Shown here: positions 47,577 through 56,515 of the stretch, piece after piece
Numbering within the stretch: position 1 is the first letter of the stretch
Layout: each line of letters begins with the position of its first letter
Assembly (NCBI RefSeq): GCF_023061185.1
Contig: NZ_JAKGAK010000012.1
Location: forward strand, 34,933-98,932
Origin: Chromohalobacter beijerinckii
GTDB taxonomy: Bacteria; Pseudomonadota; Gammaproteobacteria; Pseudomonadales; Halomonadaceae
Direction of reading: 5' to 3'
Length of the DNA: 64,000 nucleotides
Program-made: the position numbers and the translations under genes
Notes under the pieces: model-generated
Database searches by the model: none
What the model was told of the DNA's origin: nothing
Seen by the model: only the letters and a program-made list of their open reading frames with translations

Positions 47577-47750
47577 TCAGTCGATGTCTTTCACCGCACT
47601 ATCACCGGATAGTTCGCGTGCCATCATGCGATCGCTGTATGCCACCCCGTAGCGCTTGCGCGACCAGAGCTACATCGCCAGCCCCAGCAGCATCCAGGCC
47701 CCGAAGACGACCCACTCGATCGGCAACAAGCTAGGTATGCTGGACGTCAT
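47577..47750 (-). pseudogene. Remnant of a membrane protein with an in-frame stop
   Basis: The minus-strand frame from ATG 47750 reads a hydrophobic helix (PIEWVVFGAWMLLGLAM), then an in-frame TAG, then LWSRKRYGVAYSDRMMAREL and a polar tail to a TGA at 47577-47579. The protein-like quality continues across the TAG, so a single mutation may have broken it. It resembles the last helix and cytoplasmic tail of an APC-type permease, but no upstream part exists: the 5' end runs into the regulator gene. Alternatively, a 57-residue small membrane protein gene that has been inactivated. Confidence 0.5.
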
Positions 47751-48654
47751 CGCCCCGCCACAACAACTTGCCACATTCATCGAGCGTGTAGCCGCCCAGT
47801 GACTGGGCCAGGGTCAAGCCGGCAGCGCTGTGTAGATAATCGAACATCTGCTGCAACAGCGACCGAAAATACACGTTGCGTGGCGTCACCAGATCGAACG
47901 CCTCCTCGGTGATGGGGATGAACCCCAAGCCGAATTCATTGGCCGCGGATAGCGTTCCCGGCCCGATATCGGCATCGTGGCGGGCGATCAAAGAGGCGAT
48001 CTCGCGTTCACTATAGGCAACGGCGTGGGTATTGAGTTGCTCTAGCCGCAACTGATGCCCAGCCAACCATTCCTTGAGGAAGCGCTGCGACCCTGCTCCT
48101 TCCTGGCGAATCGCCCAGCGCCGGTTGGCACCGAAGAGCCCTGAGGGGTCGTGCGGCTGATGTCGGTCCTCGGCGCGAATGATCAACCCCTGACTGCGAC
48201 GGAAAAGACGTACCAGCACCCAATGACGATAACCGCTATGACTTCTCACCAGGGCGGGATGGCGCAATTCGCTTTCCTCGGCGCGCCCCCAATGAATGGC
48301 GCACACATCGGCGCGGCCTTGTGAGAGCAATGACAAGCCCAGTTGCGTCCCGGTCACGCTATACCCATAGAAGGCATGCCCCTGCTGCTGCTGATTGAGT
48401 CGCATGATCAGCGCCGAGAGCAAGGGATCGTCGCTTCCCGTGACCATCAAGCGGTCAGCCAGTACCCCATGATGGCAGGACTCGAGGATCCACTGCTCGA
48501 CCAGACGTCTCGGAAACAACCACTTGCCAGTCACCTTGGTGGAGGGGATGGCGCCATCGCTGGCCAACTGATAAACCTTCTTTTCGTTGAGATGTAGAAG
48601 CTCGGCGACTTGATGCACGTTGAGAAACGGCGACGTAGAGGATGAATCACTCAT
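47731..48654 (-). CDS. Helix-turn-helix regulator with periplasmic-binding-like domain (molybdate/tungstate type)
   Basis: This 307-residue protein has an N-terminal excisionase/MerR-like helix-turn-helix (about 10-58; LNVHQVAELLHLNEKKVYQL) and a C-terminal type-2 substrate-binding domain (about 85-285) like that of molybdate-binding proteins (PBP-like/COG1910). It lacks a signal peptide, so it senses a cytoplasmic ligand, probably molybdate or tungstate given the neighbouring formate dehydrogenase and molybdenum-cofactor genes (inference). Start ATG 48654 overlaps the fdhD stop by 4 bp; fdhD and this regulator form an operon. Confidence 0.85.
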   Translation of the reverse strand: MSDSSSTSPFLNVHQVAELLHLNEKKVYQLASDGAIPSTKVTGKWLFPRRLVEQWILESCHHGVLADRLMVTGSDDPLLSALIMRLNQQQQGHAFYGYSVTGTQLGLSLLSQGRADVCAIHWGRAEESELRHPALVRSHSGYRHWVLVRLFRRSQGLIIRAEDRHQPHDPSGLFGANRRWAIRQEGAGSQRFLKEWLAGHQLRLEQLNTHAVAYSEREIASLIARHDADIGPGTLSAANEFGLGFIPITEEAFDLVTPRNVYFRSLLQQMFDYLHSAAGLTLAQSLGGYTLDECGKLLWRGDDVQHT

Positions 48655-49538
48655 GAGGAGTCCTTGTGCCGAAATGCGGCTTTGTCCCCCGGGCGTGGCG
48701 CCGGCATGGCGTCCAGCACCAGGCGCGCCTGCTGGTCGACGACCTGAAAATGCCGCCCCTTGGCCCGCGCCACCAGCAGTACACCGAAACGCTGCGCCAG
48801 CTCCACGCCTTTCTGCGTCATGCCCGAACGCGAGACCAGCACGCTGATTCCCATCTGCGCGACCTTGAGCACCATTTCCGAGGTCAGGCGTCCCGTAGTG
48901 TAGAAAATGTCGGCCGAGGCCAGCTCGGCATCTTCCGGCGCACCTTCGCCCAGTGCCGCCAGCCATTGACGACCGGCCAGCGTATCCACCGCATTATGGC
49001 GCCCCACGTCTTCCACGAACCCCAGCACGCGATCCTGACGGCATAGCGCGCAGCCATGCACGGCCCCGGCATTGCGATAGGTCTCGTTGAACTGCCCCAG
49101 GTTGTCGAGCATGCGATACAGCACCGCCTGGGATAACGGTGCGCGCGGTAGCGGTTGCAGGTCGGTGGCATCGAGCAAGCGTCCGAAGACCGTTCCCTGT
49201 CCACAGCCGGTGGTCACGGTTCGCTGGGCCAGACGCGCGTCGAGATCTTCGGGCAAGGCACGCGTCACGACTGCGGCGGCCTCCACGTCCCAGTCGACCT
49301 GTAGTGCTTCGACATCCTCGACACGCACCAACAGCCCCTGGTTACGCAGATAGCCCAGCACCAGCGCTTCCGGCTCGGCACCCAGCGTCATCAGGGTGAC
49401 GATCTCCTGCCGGTTCAAGTACACCGTCAAGGCGCGCTCGGCGGCGATCGCCTGCTGACGGTGCTGGCCATATTCGTCGATCACCGCAATCTCGAGCGTT
49501 GTCGGCATCCGCGCCCGACTCAGCACTACATTGGACAT
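48651..49538 (-). CDS. fdhD: Formate dehydrogenase sulfurtransferase FdhD
   Basis: FdhD passes sulfur from the IscS desulfurase to the molybdenum cofactor, which is required for active formate dehydrogenase. The 295-residue protein has the conserved GCGQGTVF (Cys112) and the CxxC Cys163/Cys166 (HGCALCRQD), which binds the sulfur in E. coli FdhD, plus FYTTGRLTSEMVLK and SRSGMTQKGVELA near the C-terminus. ATG 49538 follows AAGGAGG. It is divergent from the structural operon across a 159-bp promoter region. Confidence 0.94.
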   Translation of the reverse strand: MSNVVLSRARMPTTLEIAVIDEYGQHRQQAIAAERALTVYLNRQEIVTLMTLGAEPEALVLGYLRNQGLLVRVEDVEALQVDWDVEAAAVVTRALPEDLDARLAQRTVTTGCGQGTVFGRLLDATDLQPLPRAPLSQAVLYRMLDNLGQFNETYRNAGAVHGCALCRQDRVLGFVEDVGRHNAVDTLAGRQWLAALGEGAPEDAELASADIFYTTGRLTSEMVLKVAQMGISVLVSRSGMTQKGVELAQRFGVLLVARAKGRHFQVVDQQARLVLDAMPAPRPGDKAAFRHKDSS

Positions 49539-49630
49539 GCTCACCTCCTTCTTGTGGCGACAGGATACCCAAAGCGCGACATGCATGCCCAAGGGAAATA
49601 TACGGCGAGGACACATTTTCCAGACTATCA

Positions 49631-49647
49631 GGCACGCGGCTTGCTAT
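49631..49647 (+). promoter_or_regulatory. Sigma-54-like promoter before the formate dehydrogenase genes
   Basis: The sequence GGCACG-N4-TTGCT has the invariant GG (49631-49632) and GC (49643-49644) exactly 10 bp apart, as in sigma-54 promoters; only the first T of TGGCACG is replaced by A. It lies 50 bp upstream of DUF3305. A specific enhancer site was not identified. Confidence 0.4.
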
Positions 49648-49697
49648 ATGATTCAGACATAGCGTGACATGTTTCATCTCACAGGGAGGCAACCATC

Positions 49698-50123
49698 ATG
49701 GCGGCCGACGATAATCTGAGACACTTAAGCCTCGAGCTGGCCTTCCAGCGCCAGGAGGTCAAGGGCTTCACGTCCCTGACCTGGTACATTGCAGACATGG
49801 GGTGCCATGCTCGCGGCTCCCATGTCCTGCCGCTGACACTCTTTCTCACCGAACGTACCGCCTATCGTTTCAACCTGAACTCCCAACACCCCCGCCTGTT
49901 CGTGCGCTGCGAAACGACCGACGACGGCCCCGCGCCGCGTGAACTGACCGCGAGCCAAGAAGTCGCGGCCAACTGGATGGATGGTGACACCCAAGTCCTC
50001 GACACCCCCATGCCTTTAGCGATACAGGCCTGGATCGAGGCCTATCTGGCGCGTCATGGCGAACGTGTCGAAGGTGGCCGCAAGAAGAAACGCGCAGGCG
50101 CCGGGCGCGCCAGCCAGGAGTAA
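49698..50123 (+). CDS. DUF3305 formate dehydrogenase-associated protein
   Basis: This 141-residue protein of the DUF3305 family is found with DUF3306 in Fdh gene clusters of gammaproteobacteria; function unknown. Hallmarks are TWYIADM and LPLTLFLTERTAYRFNLNSQHPRLFVRC. The C-terminus is basic (GGRKKKRAGAGR). ATG 49698 follows GGGAGGC, a strong ribosome site. It opens the plus-strand formate dehydrogenase operon, 4 bp ahead of DUF3306. Confidence 0.85.
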   Translation: MAADDNLRHLSLELAFQRQEVKGFTSLTWYIADMGCHARGSHVLPLTLFLTERTAYRFNLNSQHPRLFVRCETTDDGPAPRELTASQEVAANWMDGDTQVLDTPMPLAIQAWIEAYLARHGERVEGGRKKKRAGAGRASQE

Positions 50124-50127
50124 TTTC

Positions 50128-50730
50128 ATGAGCTTCATGCAACGCTGGTCACAGCGCAAACGCGATCATGGCGACGCGTCGCCGTTCGATACAGCGAGCG
50201 AAGAAACAACGGCCCCCCTATCGGAACGGGCACACGCGTCTGCCCCGAGCGAAGAGCACGAAACGTCATCACGCGCTGCAGCGTTGATCCCCGGTTACGA
50301 TCCGCAGCGCCCACTCGATGAGCAACTCCCCGAACCGGAGCAGCTCGGCGCCGGGGACGACTTCCGGGCCTTCATGCTGCCGGGGGTCGGTGAACTCCTC
50401 AAACGCCGCGCTCTGCGCCGCATGTTCAAGGTCGGCAACTACAACGTGCGCGACGGTCTCGACGATTACGACGAGGATTATTCGCAACTGATGCGAATGA
50501 TGCCCGAGGTCAGTGCACGGATGCGCCAATGGCTGCACAAGGATCAAGAGACTGAATCCCAAGACTCGGAACAGCATGACGACGCGGTGGCACTGCAATC
50601 CGAGATGCCCCTCGAAGAGGATAAAGACGACGCTTCTGAAGCCGTGCAGACATCCCGCCCGGAAGAGGTAGGCCAGTTGGAAGAAGAGGAACCAAATGAC
50701 CCATCCGGGCGCTCGGGTGCGTCAACTTGA
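50128..50730 (+). CDS. DUF3306 formate dehydrogenase-associated protein
   Basis: The 200-residue protein has a conserved N-terminus (MSFMQRWSQRKRDH), a variable acidic middle, and the DUF3306 core around 95-165 (FRAFMLPGVGELLKRRALRRMFKVGNYNVRDGLDDYDEDY). The C-terminal 50 residues are very acidic. Function unknown; always with DUF3305 and a formate dehydrogenase in the clusters I know. ATG 50128 sits 4 bp after the DUF3305 stop behind AGGAG. A 195-bp gap follows, without a clear hairpin. Confidence 0.82.
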   Translation: MSFMQRWSQRKRDHGDASPFDTASEETTAPLSERAHASAPSEEHETSSRAAALIPGYDPQRPLDEQLPEPEQLGAGDDFRAFMLPGVGELLKRRALRRMFKVGNYNVRDGLDDYDEDYSQLMRMMPEVSARMRQWLHKDQETESQDSEQHDDAVALQSEMPLEEDKDDASEAVQTSRPEEVGQLEEEEPNDPSGRSGAST

Positions 50731-50925
50731 CCCACAGGGTCGATCAATAGCGCCCGCGCACTCCCGTATCTTGCCCGGCAAGCCCTTCGTTTGCGACGAG
50801 AACGGGTATCTAACCTGCAGTCATAACACTATATAAAGCTCGGCCAAGACCGAGACGCGATGCCACACGATTGGCACGACAAGATTCAAAGACCCGTGGC
50901 AAGACCGACAAGTTGATGAGGTGAC

Positions 50926-52584
50926 ATGCCCCAGTTCATCGATACGCGCGCGTTGAATGACGACGCACGTAATGTAGCCGCCCGTGAGGCTGCCCTGCAG
51001 CAGGTATCATGGCCGCAGAACCTCGCTCCGCCCACCGTGAGCTACGTCAGCCACGGTCATGTCGCCATCGTGGGCCCGGCGGACGCGACTCGCCGGGCGG
51101 CCCGCCAGCTCGCGGAAAGCGAGCTCGCCAGCGTGACGCTGATCGCGACGCAGGATGACGATGACGAGGCGTCCGACCTTGCCAATACGCATTACATCGC
51201 CTGCGATGCGCCGCGATTGGAAGGCTATCTCGGAGCCTTTCGCATGACCGCCGGCGAAAATGGCCCACTGCTCTCCAAGGCGACGATCGGTCGTGACCAC
51301 TTCGATGCCGTACTCGATCTCGGCGCATCGCCATTGATGCACTACGAGCTCCCCCCGCCGGGCTACCACCGCGTCACACATGCCACGCCCCTCGATCAAG
51401 CCATTCAGGATCTTCAAGCGTGCATCGGCGAGTTCGAAAAGCCGCGCTATTTTCAGATCGAAAGTGATCTATGCGCCCATGCCGGGCGTGGCCAAAGCGG
51501 CTGCACCCGCTGCCTCGATATCTGCCCCGCCGATGCCATCTCCAGCGTCAAGCAGGAAATCGTCATCGACCCATTCCGTTGTCACGGTGCGGGCAGTTGC
51601 ACCAGTGTCTGCCCCACCGGGGCCATTCGTTATGCATTGCCCACACCCGAGAGCCTCGACGATTATATCGCGCGTCTTCTTGCTAGCTACCAAGCCGAAG
51701 GCGGCGATACGGCGGTGGTGCGTTTTCTCGATCAAGAAACCCAAGCCAGCGAAACCACCGAAGCGGCGGGCCATGTACTAGACGTTCCCCTCGAGGAACT
51801 CGGCGCGGCGGGACTTGATCATTGGCTCGGCGCCCTCGCCCGAGGCGCCGCCGAAGTGCGCATCGTCATGCATGATGCCCTGCCGACTTCCTTGGCGCAT
51901 TTGGTGCGCGATCAGCATGCACAGGCGATTACCATGCTCGAGTCGCTGGGCCACGACCCTCGGCGCCTGAGCCTGATCGATGCAGGCGATATCGCCATAC
52001 GCGACGCACTGCCGATCTTGCCACCCCTCGGCGAACGGCTGGAGACGAAACGCCCACACGCTAAGCGCGAGGCACTCAACGCCATTCTCGATTTCCTTGC
52101 CGCGCACGGCACGCCCCGTGAGACGCGTGTCGCCATGCCGGCGGGTGCACCTTTCGGCACCCTCGACATCGATACCGACAACTGCACGCTGTGCATGGCT
52201 TGCGTGGCGGTCTGCCCCACCCAAGCACTCAGCAGCCCCGGTCAATCACCGGCTCTCAACTTTCAAGAAAGTGCCTGTGTGCAGTGCGGGCTTTGCGAAA
52301 CCGCATGCCCCGAACAGGTCATAGCGCTGCACCCCGGTTTCATGGCCGCTCCAGAGACCCGCAACCACGTCGCGACGGTCAAGGAAGAGGCGCCATTCGA
52401 ATGCATCGGCTGCGGCAAGCCTTTTGCCACCGCTAGCACCATCGCCTCGATCAAGCAGAAACTCGCCGATCACCCCTATTTCGCCGGCGACGCCATCAAG
52501 CGACTGGAAATGTGCGAAGACTGCCGCGTCAAGGATATCTGGCACGACATGGCGCGTGACCCCAACGCTCAGCTCAAGGTATGA
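50926..52584 (+). CDS. 4Fe-4S polyferredoxin, formate dehydrogenase-associated
   Basis: This 552-residue cytoplasmic protein has several [4Fe-4S] motifs: a Cys set ending CTRCLDICP and another in CHGAGSCTSVCP around residues 185-235, a second pair (CTLCMACVAVCP and CVQCGLCETACP) around 422-465, and later CIGCGKPF and CEDC. The N-terminal 175 residues contain a Rossmann-like VAIVGPADATRRAARQL. It lies between DUF3306 and the chaperone, overlapping the latter by 4 bp. It may pass electrons to or from Fdh or help assembly; exact job unknown. Confidence 0.85.
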   Translation: MPQFIDTRALNDDARNVAAREAALQQVSWPQNLAPPTVSYVSHGHVAIVGPADATRRAARQLAESELASVTLIATQDDDDEASDLANTHYIACDAPRLEGYLGAFRMTAGENGPLLSKATIGRDHFDAVLDLGASPLMHYELPPPGYHRVTHATPLDQAIQDLQACIGEFEKPRYFQIESDLCAHAGRGQSGCTRCLDICPADAISSVKQEIVIDPFRCHGAGSCTSVCPTGAIRYALPTPESLDDYIARLLASYQAEGGDTAVVRFLDQETQASETTEAAGHVLDVPLEELGAAGLDHWLGALARGAAEVRIVMHDALPTSLAHLVRDQHAQAITMLESLGHDPRRLSLIDAGDIAIRDALPILPPLGERLETKRPHAKREALNAILDFLAAHGTPRETRVAMPAGAPFGTLDIDTDNCTLCMACVAVCPTQALSSPGQSPALNFQESACVQCGLCETACPEQVIALHPGFMAAPETRNHVATVKEEAPFECIGCGKPFATASTIASIKQKLADHPYFAGDAIKRLEMCEDCRVKDIWHDMARDPNAQLKV

Positions 52585-53276
52585 CCATGACGACATCCGA
52601 GCATACCGACACGCACTCAACCGATACGCCCGCGTCGCTTTCCGCGGCTCTTGAAGAGCGCAACGCCTTGCGCGCCGATGTTTATCTATTGCTGGCCCGC
52701 CTGGTGCGTGAGGCGCCCAATGCCGAGCTCCTCGACTTTCTCTCCGCGCTCGAACCCGACGATGAGAGCTCGGCACTCAAGCGGCACTGGGCCTCATTGT
52801 CACTGGCCGCCCACCACGCGCATCCCGGCACGCTGCACGATGTGCATTTCGGCTTGCTGGTTGGGGTCATCCAAGGGCAACTCGTGCCGTATGCCTCCTG
52901 GTACCTGACCGGATCGCTGATGGAAATGCCGTTAGTGGCCCTGCGCCATGACCTCAAGCACCTGGGCTTCGAGCGCGCCGCACACGTCAAGGAGCCCGAG
53001 GATCATTTCTCGGCGATGTGCGAAGTCATGGCCATGCTCATCGATTCTCATGCCGAGGCACAGGCAGCCTTTTTCAAACGCCACCTGAGCCCTTGGGCGC
53101 TACGTTTCATGCGTGACCTGGCCCAGGTCGAAGACCCGTTCTATGCCAGCGTCGGGGCGCTGGGGGAGGCCTTTTTCTCCCGCGAGGATAACCAGTTGCA
53201 GAGCGACCCCGACGCGCAAGTCGTCACGTTTTCGCCAACCCCCACTAAGCTCAGTGAAGGGGACACCCACTCATGA
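52581..53276 (+). CDS. TorD/DmsD-family maturation chaperone
   Basis: This 231-residue protein of the TorD family binds the twin-arginine leader of a molybdoenzyme and holds it until the cofactor is inserted. It is all-helical with the family pattern LVPYASWYLTGSLMEMPLVALRHDLKHLGFER and the PEDHFSAMCEVMAMLI segment. It starts 4 bp inside the polyferredoxin gene and precedes the small Tat protein and fdhA, so its client is almost surely FdhA (context). Confidence 0.88.
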   Translation: MTMTTSEHTDTHSTDTPASLSAALEERNALRADVYLLLARLVREAPNAELLDFLSALEPDDESSALKRHWASLSLAAHHAHPGTLHDVHFGLLVGVIQGQLVPYASWYLTGSLMEMPLVALRHDLKHLGFERAAHVKEPEDHFSAMCEVMAMLIDSHAEAQAAFFKRHLSPWALRFMRDLAQVEDPFYASVGALGEAFFSREDNQLQSDPDAQVVTFSPTPTKLSEGDTHS

Positions 53277-53339
53277 CCTGCACCCATGACGCTGCCTGAC
53301 GGCAATATCACGGTGCTCAGTGACCACAGGAGTCGCCCC

Positions 53340-53561
53340 ATGAAAGAGTCGAACAATAAAGCGTCGAACAACCCCGCCCGGCGCCGCTTCTTGCGCAACA
53401 TCGGACTGGGCACGGTCGCTGCGGGTGCAGCCGTGGCCGTCGGCCATGTCACCTTAGCACAGGCACAGTCGGATGAAGAAAAAGACGCCGCCGATGCCGG
53501 CGAAACGACGTATCGCGAAACCGATCACGTCAAGGCCTTCTACGCCACCTTGCGCGACTAA
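53340..53561 (+). CDS. Small twin-arginine protein of the formate dehydrogenase cluster
   Basis: This 73-residue protein has a twin-arginine signal (RRRFLRNIGLGTVAAGAAVA) followed by an acidic stretch and the conserved tail RETDHVKAFYATLRD. It matches the formate dehydrogenase region Tat-target family. It may be a small subunit or help export of FdhA. ATG 53340 follows CAGGAG. It lies 33 bp before fdhA. Without the cluster context a gene of this size would be easy to overlook. Confidence 0.88.
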   Translation: MKESNNKASNNPARRRFLRNIGLGTVAAGAAVAVGHVTLAQAQSDEEKDAADAGETTYRETDHVKAFYATLRD

Positions 53562-53594
53562 ACGGTCGAGAGAACCGGAACTGAGGACATAACC

Positions 53595-56456
53595 ATGCGA
53601 TTGACTCGAAAATCCTCCCAACCCGCCGGCCAGGGCGGCCTCGGCATCAGCCGCCGGCAATTCCTCCAGCGCAGTGGTGTGGCGACGGGTGGCCTCGCCG
53701 CTGCCGGCTTCATGGGCCATGGCATGATGCAGGCCGCTAACGCCAAGGAAAAGACGGCGTATTCCGATGCTCCCGTCGAAACCAAGCGCACCATCTGCTC
53801 TCACTGCTCGGTGGGGTGTGGCGTCTACGCCGAGGTACAGGAAGGCGTCTGGACCAAGCAGGAGCCCGCGTTCGACCACCCGATCAACCGCGGCGCGCAT
53901 TGCGCCAAGGGTGCTTCGCTACGTGAGCACGGCCATTCCACGCGGCGCCTGAAGTACCCAATGAAGCTGGTCGACGGCAAGTGGCAGCGCCTCGAATGGG
54001 ATCAAGCCATCGAGGAAATCGGTGACAAGGTGCTGGAGCTGAGCGAACAGCACGGTCCCGACAGCATTTATTGGCTAGGATCGGCCAAGTTCAATAACGA
54101 ACAAGCCTACTTGATGCGTAAGCTGGCAGCCTTGTGGGGCACCAACAACACCGATCACCAGGCACGCATCTGCCACTCCACCACCGTCGCCGGTGTGGCC
54201 AATACCTGGGGTTACGGGGCGATGACCAACTCGCTCAACGACATGCACTTCAGCAAGTCGATTCTGTTCATCGGCTCCAACCCCAGCGAAGCGCACCCCG
54301 TCGCCATGCAGCACATTCTGCATGCCAAGGAACGTAGCCACGCACAGATCATCGTCGTCGACCCACGATTCACGCGGACCGCTGCCAAGGCCAACAAGTA
54401 CGTGCGCCTGCGGCCGGGGTCCGACGTGGCCTACATCTGGGGGCTGCTCTGGCATATCTTCGAGAATGGCTGGGAAGACCAGCAGTTCATCGATCAGCGC
54501 GTGTTCGGCATGGAAGAAGTACGCCGCGAAGTCGCCGAGTTCCCGCCGGACGTGGTCGAGCGCATCACTGGCGTCGGCGAGGCCGACATGTACGATGTCG
54601 CCAAGCGCATCAGCGAAAACCGTCCCGGCTGCGTGGTGTGGTGCATGGGCGGTACCCAGCATACCACCGGCAATAACAACACCCGCGCATACTGCATTCT
54701 CGAGCTGGCGCTGGGCAATATCGGCGTTTCCGGCGGTGGAGCCAATATCTTCCGTGGCCACGACAACGTGCAGGGCGCTACCGATCTAGGGTTGATGTCG
54801 CATTCACTTCCTGGATATTACGGTCTTACCGAAGGTGCCTGGAAGCACTGGGCCAAGATATGGAATGTCGATTACGAGTGGATCAAGAACCGTTTCGACC
54901 AGACCGAATACAACGGTAGCCTGCCCATGAACTCCAATGGCATCACCGTCTCTCGGTGGATAGATGGGGTTCTGGAAAATGACGAGGATATCGCCCAGCG
55001 CACCAGCCTCAAGGCGATGTTCTACTGGGGGCATGCGGTCAACTCTCAGACCCGTGGCCCGGAAATGAAAAAGGCCATGAGTCAGCTCGAGTTGATGGTC
55101 GTGGTCGATCCCTACCCCACCGTCGCCGCCGTCATGCACGACCGTACGGACGGCGTATACCTGCTGCCCGCGGCCACGCAGTTCGAAACCACGGGTAGCG
55201 TGACCGCCACCAATCGTTCTCTGCAGTGGCGCGATCAGGTCGTCGAACCGATGTTCGACTCCAAGCCCGATCACGAGATCATGTACCTCATGGCCAAGAA
55301 ACTCGGCTTCGGCGACGAGTTCACGCGCAACTACACCATCGAGAATGGCCGTCCGGTGATCGAGGACGTGCTGCGCGAGATCAACGCCGGCATGTGGACC
55401 GTGGGCTATACCGGGCAAAGCCCCGAACGCCTCAAAGAACACCAGAAGAATTGGCACACTTTCAACTTCGACACGTTGAAAGCTGAAGGCGGCCCCGCCG
55501 ATGGTGATTTCTACGGTTTGCCCTGGCCCTGCTGGGGAACGCCCGAGTTCAACCATCCCGGCACGCCTCTGCTCTACGATATGAGCAAGTCCGTTAAAGA
55601 AGGTGGCCTTACGTTTCGGGCTCGCTTCGGCGTCGAACACGATGGCGAGGATCTACTCGCCGACGGCGTCGCAAGTGAAGGCTCCGAGCTCAACGACGGT
55701 TACCCCGAGTTCACCGCCGACATGCTCAAGGAATTGGGCTGGTGGGATGATCTCACCGCCGAAGAAAAAACTGCGGCGGAAGGCAAGAACTGGAAAACCG
55801 ATCTTTCCGGCGGGATTCAGCGCGTGGCCATCGAACATGGTTGCGCGCCCTTCGGCAACGCCAAGGCTCGCTGCCGTGTGTGGACCTTCCCCGACGAGGT
55901 ACCCAAGCATCGCGAACCGCTCTATACCAGCCGGCGCGACCTGGTGGAGGAGTATCCGACCTGGGACGACGTGGCATCATTCTATCGCCTGCCGACTCTC
56001 TATCGCTCGATTCAGGAGCAAGACTTCAGCCAGAATTTCCCGATCATCCTGACCTCGGGACGCTTGGTCGAGTACGAGGGCGGCGGCGAAGAAACGCGCT
56101 CCATGTCATGGCTCGCCGAGCTTCAGCAGGAAATGTTCGTCGAGATCAACCCTGCACAGGCTAACGACCTGGGCATCAAGAACGACGACATGGTCTGGGT
56201 ACACGGCCCCGAGGGCGGCAAGGTCAAAGTCAAGGCCATGGTGACGCCGCGCGTGGCGCGCGACGTGGCGTTCATGCCCTTCCATTTCGGCGGCATCTTC
56301 CAAGGCGAGAGCCTGGCGGACAAGTACCCCGAAGGGGCACGGCCCTATGTACTCGGCGAGGCCGCCAACACCGCAACTACTTACGGTTACGACATAGTGA
56401 CGCAAATGCAGGAAACCAAGTGCACGCTATGCCGAATCGAGAAAGCCTCCGCCTGA
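53595..56456 (+). CDS. fdhA: Formate dehydrogenase catalytic (alpha) subunit, molybdopterin oxidoreductase
   Basis: This 953-residue periplasm-targeted enzyme oxidises formate to CO2. A twin-arginine signal (ISRRQFLQ, about residues 18-25) is followed by [4Fe-4S] cysteines 68, 71, 75 and 103 and the bis-MGD domain. The active-site ligand is a cysteine, Cys193 followed by His194 (ARICHSTT), coded by TGC at 54171, at the place where E. coli FdnG has selenocysteine. The C-terminal dinucleotide-binding domain begins about 810 (PIILTSGRLVEYEGGGE). A stop and a 10-bp hairpin separate it from fdhB. Confidence 0.95.
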   Translation: MRLTRKSSQPAGQGGLGISRRQFLQRSGVATGGLAAAGFMGHGMMQAANAKEKTAYSDAPVETKRTICSHCSVGCGVYAEVQEGVWTKQEPAFDHPINRGAHCAKGASLREHGHSTRRLKYPMKLVDGKWQRLEWDQAIEEIGDKVLELSEQHGPDSIYWLGSAKFNNEQAYLMRKLAALWGTNNTDHQARICHSTTVAGVANTWGYGAMTNSLNDMHFSKSILFIGSNPSEAHPVAMQHILHAKERSHAQIIVVDPRFTRTAAKANKYVRLRPGSDVAYIWGLLWHIFENGWEDQQFIDQRVFGMEEVRREVAEFPPDVVERITGVGEADMYDVAKRISENRPGCVVWCMGGTQHTTGNNNTRAYCILELALGNIGVSGGGANIFRGHDNVQGATDLGLMSHSLPGYYGLTEGAWKHWAKIWNVDYEWIKNRFDQTEYNGSLPMNSNGITVSRWIDGVLENDEDIAQRTSLKAMFYWGHAVNSQTRGPEMKKAMSQLELMVVVDPYPTVAAVMHDRTDGVYLLPAATQFETTGSVTATNRSLQWRDQVVEPMFDSKPDHEIMYLMAKKLGFGDEFTRNYTIENGRPVIEDVLREINAGMWTVGYTGQSPERLKEHQKNWHTFNFDTLKAEGGPADGDFYGLPWPCWGTPEFNHPGTPLLYDMSKSVKEGGLTFRARFGVEHDGEDLLADGVASEGSELNDGYPEFTADMLKELGWWDDLTAEEKTAAEGKNWKTDLSGGIQRVAIEHGCAPFGNAKARCRVWTFPDEVPKHREPLYTSRRDLVEEYPTWDDVASFYRLPTLYRSIQEQDFSQNFPIILTSGRLVEYEGGGEETRSMSWLAELQQEMFVEINPAQANDLGIKNDDMVWVHGPEGGKVKVKAMVTPRVARDVAFMPFHFGGIFQGESLADKYPEGARPYVLGEAANTATTYGYDIVTQMQETKCTLCRIEKASA

Positions 56457-56475
56457 TCCGACGATGCTTGAAACA

Positions 56476-56500
56476 CCGATGAGGCCTCGCGCCTCATCGG
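56476..56500 (+). other. Intercistronic hairpin between fdhA and fdhB
   Basis: CCGATGAGGC (56476-56485) and GCCTCATCGG (56491-56500) form a perfect 10-bp stem with loop CTCGC, 19 bp past the fdhA stop and just before the fdhB ribosome site GAGGAG. No T-run follows. It could protect the fdhA mRNA end or set the subunit ratio. Confidence 0.6.
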
Positions 56501-56515
56501 TTAGAGGAGAACACC

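Noticed and set aside
50731..50925. Hidden small gene or terminator between DUF3306 and the polyferredoxin
   Set aside because: Only short frames and a 5-bp stem (CTCGG/CCGAG); nothing strong enough to call.
54171..54173. Possible selenocysteine in FdhA
   Set aside because: The active-site codon is TGC (Cys), not TGA, so no SECIS element is needed.
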